Assembly: GCA_037442205.1 (NCBI GenBank)
Contig: JBBIQS010000028.1
Coordinates: 21,170-85,169, forward strand
Direction of reading: 5' to 3'
Origin: JBBIQS01 sp037442205
GTDB lineage: Bacteria; Myxococcota; Myxococcia; Myxococcales; UBA5297
Length of the DNA stretch: 64,000 nt
Positions 52,025-60,145 of the stretch are shown here, piece after piece (position 1 is the stretch's first letter; each line of letters begins with the position of its first letter). Both the position numbers and the translations under genes were made by a program. The notes under the pieces were generated by a model. The model did no database searches and was not told where the DNA came from. It was given only the letters and a program-made list of their open reading frames with translations.

Positions 52025-53767
52025 TCATGCCTGCTCGCTGGCTGGAAGAAGCTGGCGCAGCGGCGCCTCGTACGTCCCGACCAGCGACCCTCCGGAGACG
52101 GCCACCGCCGCGCGCGCCCCGGGGTCATAGCCCCAGATGCACTGGCAGCTGTCGGCGGCCTCCGCCGGCATCGACGGCAGCAAGGGCTCGGGCGGAGGCG
52201 GCACGAGCGGCGTCAGGACCTCCCACCCTGCCCCGCTCCATGTCCGCAGGCAGACCCCGCCGAGGCCGGAGGCATAGCCGATCTCGAGGACGCGGTCGGC
52301 TGCGGGGTCCACCGCGGCAAAGTAGGTCCGGTGGTCTTCGCCCAGCGTCCCGACCTGGGACCAATCGACGCCATCGAAGATCCAGATGTCGCGGCGGCCG
52401 GTGTAGCCAAAGCCAATCTCACCGCCCCAGAGCAGGACCCGCTCGCCGTGGCCGACGGGCAGCCCCCAGGCATCCGCGCGCTTGGGAGGCGAATGGGCGG
52501 TGGTGAGCTTCGTCCAGGCTCCATCGGCGAAACGCCAGGTGTCCCCCAGCGAGCGGCCGTGGCGCGTGCTGCCGCCGAAGAGGACGAGCCCTCGGGTAGT
52601 GCAGACCAGGGCAGAGCCCGCGCGCGGCCCGGGGCCCCCAGCGGCAACCGCCAGGCAGGACCAGCCGCCGGCGACAGACAAGGCAAACAGCTCTCCCTGC
52701 TCGGTGTAGACCCACAATCGGCCCTCGGCGTCTTGGGCGCACGCCCGGAGAGCCGGAAGGCCGCCCTTGTCATGGAGGCTCGGGCTCCCCTCGTCCGGCG
52801 ATGCCGCCAGGACCCATCGCCGCTCCTGCCGCCGATAGACCCTTCCCGCCGAGCCGTCGACGTAGAGCAGCGCCGCGCCTCCCACCATTCGCCCTTGGGC
52901 GGAAGCCAGCTCCGGCCCCAGCGGCCGCCAGGCCCGGCGGCCCGCCCCAGGGGTGACCCGCCACCACTGCGTGGCCGACGCCATCTCAGTGGTCGCCAGC
53001 AGGATTCGCCGGTTCTCCTCGAAAGCGATGGAGCACGACTGCATCGGGGGAACGACATCAGCGAGTGGCTCCGCTTGCTCCCCCTTGAGGACGACCGCGG
53101 CCGAGACTTCGCCCGAGCCAAACAGCGCCAGACATCCGAGGTCGGCCATCGCCACCACCTGGCTTCGGTCCATCCAGGACTCAGTCCGACACAACTCCAC
53201 CAGGGTCGCATCCTGCAACACGCGGATCCCAGTAGGACCGGCAAGCAGCACCCGCTCGCCAAGTTGGTCGTAGGCCGCCGACGAGACTGCCGCATTGGTT
53301 TCGAGAGCGCCGAGATCGACGCCGGTTTCGCCGGACAGCGACCAGAGGTGCTGGTACTCGGCCAGAATCACCCGCTGGCGCTGCCGATCAAAGCAAGCGC
53401 ACAAGCGCGAGTCGGCCTCGAATGACGGCAGACGTCCCTGCAGCGCCCATGGAACGAAGCGGCTGCCCAGCTTCCACGCCGCCAGCGAGCTTGCCCAACC
53501 ATGCGGCCCGCTGCCCCCGTCGTACCGCCGAATACTTGCGAATACGCCCACCTCCCCGGCGGTGGGGAGGTACACGGCGGCGACCTCCGCGATATCGGCC
53601 ACCGAAGCTCCCGCGTGGCACCTCCACTCGTCTTCCTCGAGGTGCCACGCGGTCAGCAGCCCGGGCGTCGCACAGACCAACACCAGCATCCTTCGTGCCT
53701 CGTCCCACACCAGAGCCGTCTTCGCGTTGCGGACCGGAGTGAGCGCGGACGTGCGTTCCCAGAGCAT
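52025..53767 (-). CDS. Kelch/propeller-type protein
   Basis: This 580-residue protein is made of repeating four-stranded units. In the C-terminal half they show the Kelch pattern (GLVLFGGSTRHGRSLGDTWRF, VLLWGGEIGFGYTGRRDIWIFDG, quoted in parts). No signal peptide is visible, so it is probably cytoplasmic. The N-terminal half has related but weaker units. Such propellers bind proteins. It lies 15 nt behind the DUF1963-type gene and is probably cotranscribed with it. Confidence 0.7.
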   Translation of the reverse strand: MLWERTSALTPVRNAKTALVWDEARRMLVLVCATPGLLTAWHLEEDEWRCHAGASVADIAEVAAVYLPTAGEVGVFASIRRYDGGSGPHGWASSLAAWKLGSRFVPWALQGRLPSFEADSRLCACFDRQRQRVILAEYQHLWSLSGETGVDLGALETNAAVSSAAYDQLGERVLLAGPTGIRVLQDATLVELCRTESWMDRSQVVAMADLGCLALFGSGEVSAAVVLKGEQAEPLADVVPPMQSCSIAFEENRRILLATTEMASATQWWRVTPGAGRRAWRPLGPELASAQGRMVGGAALLYVDGSAGRVYRRQERRWVLAASPDEGSPSLHDKGGLPALRACAQDAEGRLWVYTEQGELFALSVAGGWSCLAVAAGGPGPRAGSALVCTTRGLVLFGGSTRHGRSLGDTWRFADGAWTKLTTAHSPPKRADAWGLPVGHGERVLLWGGEIGFGYTGRRDIWIFDGVDWSQVGTLGEDHRTYFAAVDPAADRVLEIGYASGLGGVCLRTWSGAGWEVLTPLVPPPPEPLLPSMPAEAADSCQCIWGYDPGARAAVAVSGGSLVGTYEAPLRQLLPASEQA

Positions 53768-53782
53768 TGAACGGCCGGCTGG

Positions 53783-54475
53783 CTAGCACTGATACCAGGC
53801 GCGACCCTCGGTGCAGCTTTCCGGCGCGGTGACATACATGAAGCCGTCTCCGCAGTTCAGCCCGGGAACCATCTCGTCAGAGAACCAGAAGAGCACCCGG
53901 TCCCCCTCGGGCATTTCTTCCGGGCCCTGGATCCAATGGGCGTGCCTCGCCGACAAGCCTCGCACCGGCGACTCGTCGATCGATGAATCCAGCTGTTCGT
54001 TCATGAAGGCGCAAACCGCCGAGGAAATCTGGCCCAGGCTCATGTCCGCCTCCGCCATCTCCTCCTCGACCTCCTTGATCTCGTCGAAGACGTACCCCGA
54101 GCGCTCGGCGACGATCTTTCCCTCTTCGGCCAGCTTCTTGGGGAGCGGCGCCCCCAAAGTCGCTTGGGCGGTGGTCGTGCCGCGCTTCAGGTCTTCTCGA
54201 GACAGGAAGACGACCTTCGTTTCCTCCGTGCTGGAGGTGAAGGCCTCATTGTCGTCGAGCGACTGCACGAAGACGGCAACGGCCGCCACCTTCTCGGGAA
54301 GAGAGGGGACGACCAAATCCCGAGAGAGGGTGAGCACGTGGTACATGGGCTTCCCCTCGTACTGCGGCCAGGAGGCTTTGGTCATGCCGATCGGCTCGCC
54401 GCCGACTCGGTTCACCTCGCCATTGGAAACATGTCCCGGCTTCGTTGCGAATCGATTCAACTTGCTCTTCATCAT
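53783..54475 (-). CDS. DUF1963 (YwqG-like) protein
   Basis: This 230-residue protein matches the DUF1963 pattern: VGGEPIGMTKASWPQYEGKPMYHVLTL (in part), then AAVAVFVQSLDD and a C-terminal VLFWFSDEMVPGLNCGDGFMYV. The family is widespread and is often found among immunity-type or stress genes; its function is unknown. It starts with ATG 54475, 265 nt from the divergent WGR-SUKH gene. The pair of divergent genes may be related functionally. Confidence 0.72.
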   Translation of the reverse strand: MMKSKLNRFATKPGHVSNGEVNRVGGEPIGMTKASWPQYEGKPMYHVLTLSRDLVVPSLPEKVAAVAVFVQSLDDNEAFTSSTEETKVVFLSREDLKRGTTTAQATLGAPLPKKLAEEGKIVAERSGYVFDEIKEVEEEMAEADMSLGQISSAVCAFMNEQLDSSIDESPVRGLSARHAHWIQGPEEMPEGDRVLFWFSDEMVPGLNCGDGFMYVTAPESCTEGRAWYQC

Positions 54476-54740
54476 GTGTGGTCCTCCTGGTCTCAGTCGG
54501 TGCGGCCAGCTCCGCGGACGTCGGCAGGTTTGTCGCCGAGAACGCCTCGCTCAATCGGAGGACAAGGCTGGCTCCGTTTTGTCGCATTGCCGGCGCGGCC
54601 CAGGGCAAGCCCGCGCATCCTGAAATTCCAGGCAGCGAGGCTTTGAGCCGGTGAAGCGGAATCGCTTGGGCGCGAATTTCTGCGACAAATCCAGGAAGGG
54701 GCTGTCTCCCGATAGAAGGCCAACCATTAGAGGAGCCCCC

Positions 54741-55742
54741 ATGCGCCGCTTCGAGTTTCAAGACCCTTCGTCCCACAAGTTCTGGCAGATCAACTTGGAA
54801 GGCAGCTCCTTCACCGTGACCTACGGGAGAATTGGCGCCGCCGGGCAGACCCAGACCAAGACCTTCCCGAGCGAGCAGAAGGCTCGGGCCGAGCACGACA
54901 AGCTCGTCCTGGAGAAGCTGGGCAAGGGCTATGTCGAGGTCGGCGCCGGGAGCGGTTCCGCTGTCGCGAGCCCGCCCCTTCCCCTGCTGGCCTACGTCGA
55001 GCGTTTCCGCGCCATGGTGGAGGAGCTGCGCCGGAATTCAGAAATCCGGGTGCTCGAATTCAACGTCCGGCCTCCGGTGTCCGACGCGGACCTGGCAGCG
55101 GTCGAAGAGCACCTGGGGGCGGAGTTGCACCCGGCCCTGCGCTCCTTCTACCGCCAGGCGGACGGCCTGCAGCTCCGCTGGATCAACACCAGCCGCGAAG
55201 CCTTCGACCCCGAGAGGCACGTGGCCAGCGAGCAATGGCTGACTCCCCCGGACATCATGAGGGACGAGGGCGCCTGCCCGGGCTGCGTCAACCTGCTCCC
55301 GCTGCGCGAGGCCTTTCTGGACGCCAATTGGGAAGGACAGATCTGGTTCCCTGACGCCGAGGAGGCCAAGGAACAGGTGGAGTTCGTCGGAGCCAGGTTC
55401 GAGTCGCAGCAGGCCTTCAACCGGGTGATCCGGCCCTTCGACTACTTCCATTTCTTCCGCCAAGCGGCCTTCCTCCTGCGGCCGGGGAACGGGTCGCCGC
55501 CGGTGCTCATCGGCGACGACCACGGGGCCTGCTGGACCAACTCCCTGGCGGTCGGCTTCGAGACCTACCTGGAGACCCTCCTCGCCCAGCGCGGAGCGGT
55601 CGAGAGCCGCAAGGCGTTCACCGACTCGTCGGGAGAAGAGCAGGGCAAGCCGGCCCCCGTGCGGACCCGCGCCTACTGGGAAGCGCATCCGGTGAAGCTC
55701 TCCAAGCTGCTCCGCGCGCTCGAGGATGACGACGATTGCTGA
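54741..55742 (+). CDS. WGR-SUKH domain protein
   Basis: This 333-residue protein starts at ATG 54741 behind GAGGAG. Residues 1-75 form a WGR domain (KFWQINLEGSSFTVTYGRIG, quoted in part), known for nucleic-acid or partner binding in PARP and MolR-type proteins. From about 95 a SUKH/SMI1-KNR4 domain follows (VSDADLAAVEEHLGAELHPALRSFY, in part, then the GDDHGACW loop). SUKH proteins are often immunity proteins against nuclease toxins. The fusion is less common; no toxin is adjacent. Confidence 0.78.
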   Translation: MRRFEFQDPSSHKFWQINLEGSSFTVTYGRIGAAGQTQTKTFPSEQKARAEHDKLVLEKLGKGYVEVGAGSGSAVASPPLPLLAYVERFRAMVEELRRNSEIRVLEFNVRPPVSDADLAAVEEHLGAELHPALRSFYRQADGLQLRWINTSREAFDPERHVASEQWLTPPDIMRDEGACPGCVNLLPLREAFLDANWEGQIWFPDAEEAKEQVEFVGARFESQQAFNRVIRPFDYFHFFRQAAFLLRPGNGSPPVLIGDDHGACWTNSLAVGFETYLETLLAQRGAVESRKAFTDSSGEEQGKPAPVRTRAYWEAHPVKLSKLLRALEDDDDC

Positions 55743-56130
55743 GGAAACTCGGCCGAGCCAGCGGAGACGGCGCATGCCAGATTTCGCGGATGGCAAAGGG
55801 ATGCCAATGAAGGCTCGGCGGCGGTCTCGCGTTCTCCAAGCAGGAGAGCGGGGACTACGCCGGCCCTTGGCTCGAACATCCTCTGCCGACGGATGGCAGC
55901 ACTTCGCCGTGCTAGCGTCGGCAGCCCTGGGCGCATCGGGTCGGGCAGACCTTGCTGCTCTCTGCTGGGCCGCTTGCCTGGCGGGCTGCCCGGAGGAGAT
56001 CCTCGGCCCGGCCGACGCCTCTTCCGCACGAATCGCCTCCGGCCGGCAATCCGCACGTGAACCATCGCGGCAACGGAAAGCTCAAGTACGCCCTCTGACT
56101 GCCTGCTGAGGCGCGGGGAGGAGCATCTCG
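55743..56130. other. 388-nt region without a convincing gene
   Basis: Between the WGR-SUKH gene and the macrodomain gene I see no RNA gene, promoter or repeat that I would defend. A short open frame (55774-56109) has Arg/Ala/Ser-rich, shadow-like composition and no ribosome site. Another frame ends in NPHVNHRGNGKLKYAL at about 56055-56102, distantly like the end of IS110-type transposases, but too short to call. Confidence 0.5.
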
Positions 56131-56730
56131 ATGAACCGCTACCAGATCGGCGACAAGCGGCTGGAGCTGACCGAGGGAGACATCACCCTCGAGGACACCG
56201 AGGCGATCGCCAACGCCGCCAACTCCGGCCTGCTCGGCGGAGGCGGAGTCGACGGGGCGATCCACCGCGCCGCCGGCGCCGAGCTGCTGGCGGCCTGCCG
56301 CGCCCTCAAGCGAACCTTGCCCGGCGGACAGCTGGCCACCGGCCGCGCGACCATGACTGCCGGCTTCCGCCTGCGAGCCCGCCACGTCATCCACTGCGCG
56401 GGCCCCATCTACTCGCGCGAGGGCGCCCGGGCCCCGGCGCTGCTCGCCGGCTGCTACCGAGAGGCCCTGCGGCTGTGCGAAGAGAGCGGGCTGTCCTCGG
56501 TGGCCTTCCCCTCGATCGGCACCGGCGTCTACGGCTATCCGGTCGACGAGGCGGCGAGCGTGGCCCTGGAGGAGATCGCCCGCCACCTGCGAGCGCACAG
56601 GCTGCCCAGCCTGGTGAGGATGGTGCTCTTCGACTCCGGCACCCTCGCCGCCTACGCGCGGGCCGCGGAGGCGCTGCTGGGCGCTCCGCTCAGTGCCGAG
56701 GCGGAGCCGCCGTCGCCGGGACCGGGGTAG
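56131..56730 (+). CDS. Macrodomain protein
   Basis: This 199-residue protein has the macrodomain pattern: EGDITLEDTEAIANAANSGLLGGGGVDGAIH (residues 15-45, quoted in part), then GxxxTxGxxL-type GGQLATGRATMT, HCAGPIY and SIGTGVYGYP. NAAN and the GGGGVDG loop bind ADP-ribose, so it probably hydrolyses ADP-ribose adducts or O-acetyl-ADP-ribose. The C-terminal about 20 residues are Pro/Glu-rich. GGGGAGGAG lies upstream. Its last 41 nt overlap the convergent FHA gene. Confidence 0.88.
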   Translation: MNRYQIGDKRLELTEGDITLEDTEAIANAANSGLLGGGGVDGAIHRAAGAELLAACRALKRTLPGGQLATGRATMTAGFRLRARHVIHCAGPIYSREGARAPALLAGCYREALRLCEESGLSSVAFPSIGTGVYGYPVDEAASVALEEIARHLRAHRLPSLVRMVLFDSGTLAAYARAAEALLGAPLSAEAEPPSPGPG

Positions 56731-57235
56731 CCGCCTTCGAGAAGCTGCTCAGTCGCTCGAGAAGGCCGTGGGGATCGTAATAGGTGAGGCAGACCTGCCC
56801 GGCCTGGATCCGCATCCCACTGGCGAGCATTCGGGGACCGCCCGCCGCCAGCGGCCGGTCGTCCGCCCAGGTCCCGTTGCGGGAGCCGGCGTCGCGCACC
56901 GTCCAGCAATGCCGGGAGGCCTCCATCAGCAGCAGGTGGACCTGCGAGAGGGTGGCGTCGTTGATCTCCAGGTCGTTGGCCGGGCCGCGCCCCAGGGTCA
57001 GCTGGCCGCTGCCCGCCTTGCGCGGAATCATCGCCAGGGCCAGCGCCTCGCCGGCGCCGGCGCTGGGCACCGGAGTCGGGACGCGCACCGCCAGCAGCGT
57101 GGGCGAACCAACCCCCGGCGGCTTCCAGGCCCCCGGCTCCCACACCAGCCAGCAACAATCGTAGGCCGAGGTCAGGGCCTCGACGCCCGCGCCGTGGAAT
57201 CGGCGCGAGAGGGCAGAGAGCAGGAAGCTGATCAT
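56690..57235 (-). CDS. FHA-domain protein
   Basis: This 181-residue protein has an FHA domain at about 78-155: LTLGRGPANDLEINDATLSQVH (in part; Arg83, Ser97, His100), then RDAGSRNGTW (114-123). These residues form the phosphothreonine pocket. The N-terminal half has no recognised domain. The ATG at 57235 overlaps the kinase stop (ATGA), so it is made together with the kinase and probably reads its autophosphorylation or substrates. Confidence 0.86.
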   Translation of the reverse strand: MISFLLSALSRRFHGAGVEALTSAYDCCWLVWEPGAWKPPGVGSPTLLAVRVPTPVPSAGAGEALALAMIPRKAGSGQLTLGRGPANDLEINDATLSQVHLLLMEASRHCWTVRDAGSRNGTWADDRPLAAGGPRMLASGMRIQAGQVCLTYYDPHGLLERLSSFSKAATPVPATAAPPRH

Positions 57236-59190
57236 GTCTTCGGACCTCGCTTGGAAGGCGCCTGGCCCGAACCCGGGGACCGCTTGAGGCCCCAATATCT
57301 CTGATGCAATTCGATGTTGAGCGGATCCCCTCGCAGCGCCTCCTCGAGAACGTGCAACGCCTCGCGCGTCTCAGACGCGGCGAAGTGGGCATTGGCGGTG
57401 ACCAGCTTGACCCGGGAGGCGCCCTCGGCCTTGGGATTCTGGGTCACGAATGCGCGACGCAATTGCTCCAGCTGGGAGATGGTCATTCCCGCCGACAGGC
57501 AGCGCGCCACTCCGGCGAAGTTGCCGCGGACGGCGTCGTACTCGGCCCGCGGCACCGGCGATCCCAGGACCTGCACCGCCGCCTGCAGCCGCTCGAGCGC
57601 CGCCTTGACCTGCTTCTGCTGGCCTTCGGAGAGCGGCCCCTTGAGCAGCGCCTCCAGCTCGGCGGTGGCCTGGCGGACCCGGGAGCGCACCTCGCTGCAC
57701 TCGGCGTCGGCAGCCACCCCCAGCAGCGCGTAGTGATCGCCGGAGATGCGCCGGCGGTAGAACTCGAGCACCGCCTCGGCCTTGGGGTCGTCGGCGAGGC
57801 TCCTGGGGGTGGCGGGCTCGGCCAGCGGCGCCCCGCGCACCAGCCGCTCCACCGACTCCTGGAACGAGCGCGTCGCTCCCACGAACTGGACCGCGAAGCC
57901 GGGCGACATGCCCCAGGCCTGGGCCTGGTCGGCCGAAACATGGCGCACCACGTCGCCCTCGCACTCCAGGGCCTGCGAGCCGCCGGCCTGCAGCGAAACC
58001 TTGACCCGCGAGAAGAGCCCGGGCAGCGGCGGCTCGGCGCACAGGAAGACCCCGCCGCGCGACAGGTCGGCGGTGGACAGCCGGCGGGGAGCGCCGAGCC
58101 CCGGCCACGACACCAGCGCCTCGATCTTCGCCTGGTGGCGCGGCGCCTCCGGCTGCGGCGCCGGTGGGCGCACCGGCGGCGGAGGCGCCGGCGAGGCGAG
58201 CACCGAGAGCAGCGCCGCCTTGAGCTCGCGGCCGCTCTGGTAGCGCTCTTCGCGCTTCTTGGCCAGAGCCCGCTGGATCACCTTCTCGAAGGCCTCGGAC
58301 AGGGCCGGGTTCAGCTGCCGAGGCGGAGGCGGCACTTTCTCCTTGTGCGCCAGCCAGTAGGCCAGCGGCGCTGCCTCGAAGAACGGCAGCCGCCCGGTTG
58401 CCAGCAGATAGGAGATGACGCCCAGCGCGTAGAGATCGGCCCGACCATCGAGCGGCTCGCCGGTCCATTGCTCCGGGGCCATGTACTCGGGCGTGCCGAC
58501 CGCCAGCCCGGCGGAGGTGATCCCGCTCGGCGACTCGCCCAGCTTGGCGATGCCGAAGTCCACCAGCTTGACCAGGTCCTCGCGCCCCGCGCGCTTGACC
58601 AGGAAGATGTTCTCCGGCTTGAGGTCGCGGTGGATGACCTTGACCTCGTGGGCCGCCTGCAGCGCGTCGCAGGCCTGGGCCAGGACCGGGATGCAGACCT
58701 CGGGGGCAATCGGGGTGCCCACCAGCGCCGACAGCGGCCGGCCCTCGAGGTACTCCATCACCAGGTAGTAGCGGTTCGGCGGCAGCAGGTTGAGGTCGAA
58801 GACGCTGACGATGTTCTCGTGGCCGATCAGGTTGGCCGCCCGGGCCTCGGCGAAGAACCGCTCGACCAGCACCTTGTCCGAGGCCAGGTAGGGATGGAGA
58901 AACTTCACCGCCACCTTGCTGCCGATGACCGCGTGCTCCCCGAGGTAGACCGCCCCCATCCCCCCGCGGCCCAGCGACTTGACGATGCGGAAGTTGCCGA
59001 CCTGCGTCCCCAACAGCTCGTCCGGGCCGTCGGCGGGCAGCGGCGCGGGGCCGAGGGCCACGGTGCCCCCGGTCGCCTCCTGGCCGGTGCCCAGGCAAAC
59101 TTCGGTCGCCGAATGGGCCCCGCCGCACAGTGCGCAGCCGGTCGCCCGGCTGCTCGAGGCAGGCCACTCAGTCCGGTCCCCGCTTGCCAT
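57232..59190 (-). CDS. Ser/Thr protein kinase with PilZ-like and J-like segments
   Basis: This 652-residue protein has an N-terminal Cys pair (CALCGG), then a Hanks-type kinase domain (about 66-330): LGRGGMGAVYLG, VAVKFL, HRDLKPENI, DFGIAKLG, GTPEYMAPEQ. All catalytic motifs are present. After a Pro-rich linker a PilZ-like domain (about 350-455: RRLSTADLSRGGVFL, GDVVRHVSADQA) suggests cyclic-di-GMP binding. A helical J-like region (about 470-560: DHYALLGVAADAECSEVRSRVRQ, in part) follows. No membrane helix is present, so it is cytoplasmic. A J-PilZ-kinase chain joined to an FHA partner is an unusual signalling unit. Confidence 0.85.
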   Translation of the reverse strand: MASGDRTEWPASSSRATGCALCGGAHSATEVCLGTGQEATGGTVALGPAPLPADGPDELLGTQVGNFRIVKSLGRGGMGAVYLGEHAVIGSKVAVKFLHPYLASDKVLVERFFAEARAANLIGHENIVSVFDLNLLPPNRYYLVMEYLEGRPLSALVGTPIAPEVCIPVLAQACDALQAAHEVKVIHRDLKPENIFLVKRAGREDLVKLVDFGIAKLGESPSGITSAGLAVGTPEYMAPEQWTGEPLDGRADLYALGVISYLLATGRLPFFEAAPLAYWLAHKEKVPPPPRQLNPALSEAFEKVIQRALAKKREERYQSGRELKAALLSVLASPAPPPPVRPPAPQPEAPRHQAKIEALVSWPGLGAPRRLSTADLSRGGVFLCAEPPLPGLFSRVKVSLQAGGSQALECEGDVVRHVSADQAQAWGMSPGFAVQFVGATRSFQESVERLVRGAPLAEPATPRSLADDPKAEAVLEFYRRRISGDHYALLGVAADAECSEVRSRVRQATAELEALLKGPLSEGQQKQVKAALERLQAAVQVLGSPVPRAEYDAVRGNFAGVARCLSAGMTISQLEQLRRAFVTQNPKAEGASRVKLVTANAHFAASETREALHVLEEALRGDPLNIELHQRYWGLKRSPGSGQAPSKRGPKT

Positions 59191-59338
59191 CCGATCGGTC
59201 CCCGCATCCAGCGCTTGAGAGAGGGCGGAAAAACTAGCATCAACCGCTGGCCGGGTGAAAGCGACAGCACTCGGGGTGCGCGTCCGAGCGAGGGCGGCGC
59301 CTCGCTCGGGCCCGCTTCCGCCCCCCTCCCCGCGCGCC

Positions 59339-59653
59339 TCAGGGATGCCGGGGATTGCCGTCGAGGTTCTCCTCCACCGCGTCGCGGCCCAGGTTGCGGC
59401 GATCGACGGTCCCGACGTCCACCGGGTGGCCGCCGGTGCCGAAGCGGCGGGCGGCCTCGGACAGGTCCCGCAGGACCATCTGCTCGCTGTCGTAGCGTTC
59501 CCGAGGCAGGCACTTGAGGAAGTTGATGACCTCGGGCGGGGCCTCCGACTCCTCCGCCGCCATCACCAGCTCGTCGCGGTCGGCGGGGTAGTCGACGCCC
59601 GCCAGGCTGGACGAGACACTACGCTCAGGTCGCTCTCCGACGCCGTACGCCAT
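59339..59653 (-). CDS. DUF2795 protein
   Basis: This 104-residue protein has the DUF2795 layout: LAGVDYPADRDELVMAAEESEAPPEVINFLKCLP (in part), RERYDSEQMVL. DUF2795 proteins are small, found in many bacteria and of unknown function, sometimes in stress or gas-vesicle contexts. AGGAGG precedes ATG 59653. The start region overlaps the upstream small gene by 29 nt. Confidence 0.8.
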   Translation of the reverse strand: MAYGVGERPERSVSSSLAGVDYPADRDELVMAAEESEAPPEVINFLKCLPRERYDSEQMVLRDLSEAARRFGTGGHPVDVGTVDRRNLGRDAVEENLDGNPRHP

Positions 59654-59846
59654 GGGACCTCCTGGAGGCCCGGCGCACCCGCGACAGCGCCTGCTGCGCC
59701 TCGCGGGCCTGGTCGCGCCAGTGGCGGCGCGCCTCGACGGTAACGAGAGCCCGATCCACCTCACTGCTCAGCTCGTCGAGCGCCCGCTCCAGCGCTCCGA
59801 GGAACTGGCGCTCGGGCAGCATTACCACCTTGGGGTTCCGGGCCAT
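59625..59846 (-). CDS. Small basic helical protein
   Basis: This 73-residue protein starts at ATG 59846 and is mostly one amphipathic helix (FLGALERALDELSSEVDRALVTVEARR, in part) with a very basic C-terminus (RVRRASRRSHGVRRRRAT). The overlap with the DUF2795 gene suggests coupling. No family is recognised. Composition at the C-terminus is close to a GC-rich shadow, which lowers confidence. Confidence 0.5.
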   Translation of the reverse strand: MARNPKVVMLPERQFLGALERALDELSSEVDRALVTVEARRHWRDQAREAQQALSRVRRASRRSHGVRRRRAT

Positions 59847-60047
59847 GGGCGACTTAACAATGCGCCGGGTCGGCCCCGCTGGGAAGCGCCAATCTTTCTC
59901 CGCGCCGCGTCCGCCACCCTGCCCTCCCGCCTTTCCAGGCAGCTGGCGAGCGCTCAGCGGCTGGCGCGCCGCCCGCTCGTTCGCCGGACAAGCGAGGGCG
60001 GCCAAAGGCAAGTGCCGGCGGCCGGGATCGGGAGAAATTGCCAAAAA

Positions 60048-60076
60048 TTGGACCCCTTATGCCTCGCTGCTAAGCT
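60048..60076 (+). promoter_or_regulatory. Possible promoter for the TPR gene
   Basis: TTGGAC (60048-60053), 17 nt, then TAAGCT (60071-60076) has correct spacing for a sigma70-type promoter. It overlaps CCAAAAATTGG (60041-60051), an AT-rich inverted repeat that could be an operator. A leader of about 60 nt would run to ATG 60146. Match to consensus is weak (three of six bases each). Confidence 0.35.
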
Positions 60077-60145
60077 CGGCGGTGCACCGGATTGGGCGTG
60101 CGCGGAGGGCCCGCGCCTCGCCGCGATTGTCGGGCCAAGGGTCGG

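Noticed and set aside
56055..56102. Possible IS110-type transposase C-terminal remnant (NPHVNHRGNGKLKYAL)
   Set aside because: Only about 16 residues, with no supporting upstream sequence or terminal repeats; chance is as likely.
55774..56109. Small open frame between the WGR-SUKH and macrodomain genes
   Set aside because: No ribosome site, shadow-like composition, no recognisable pattern.
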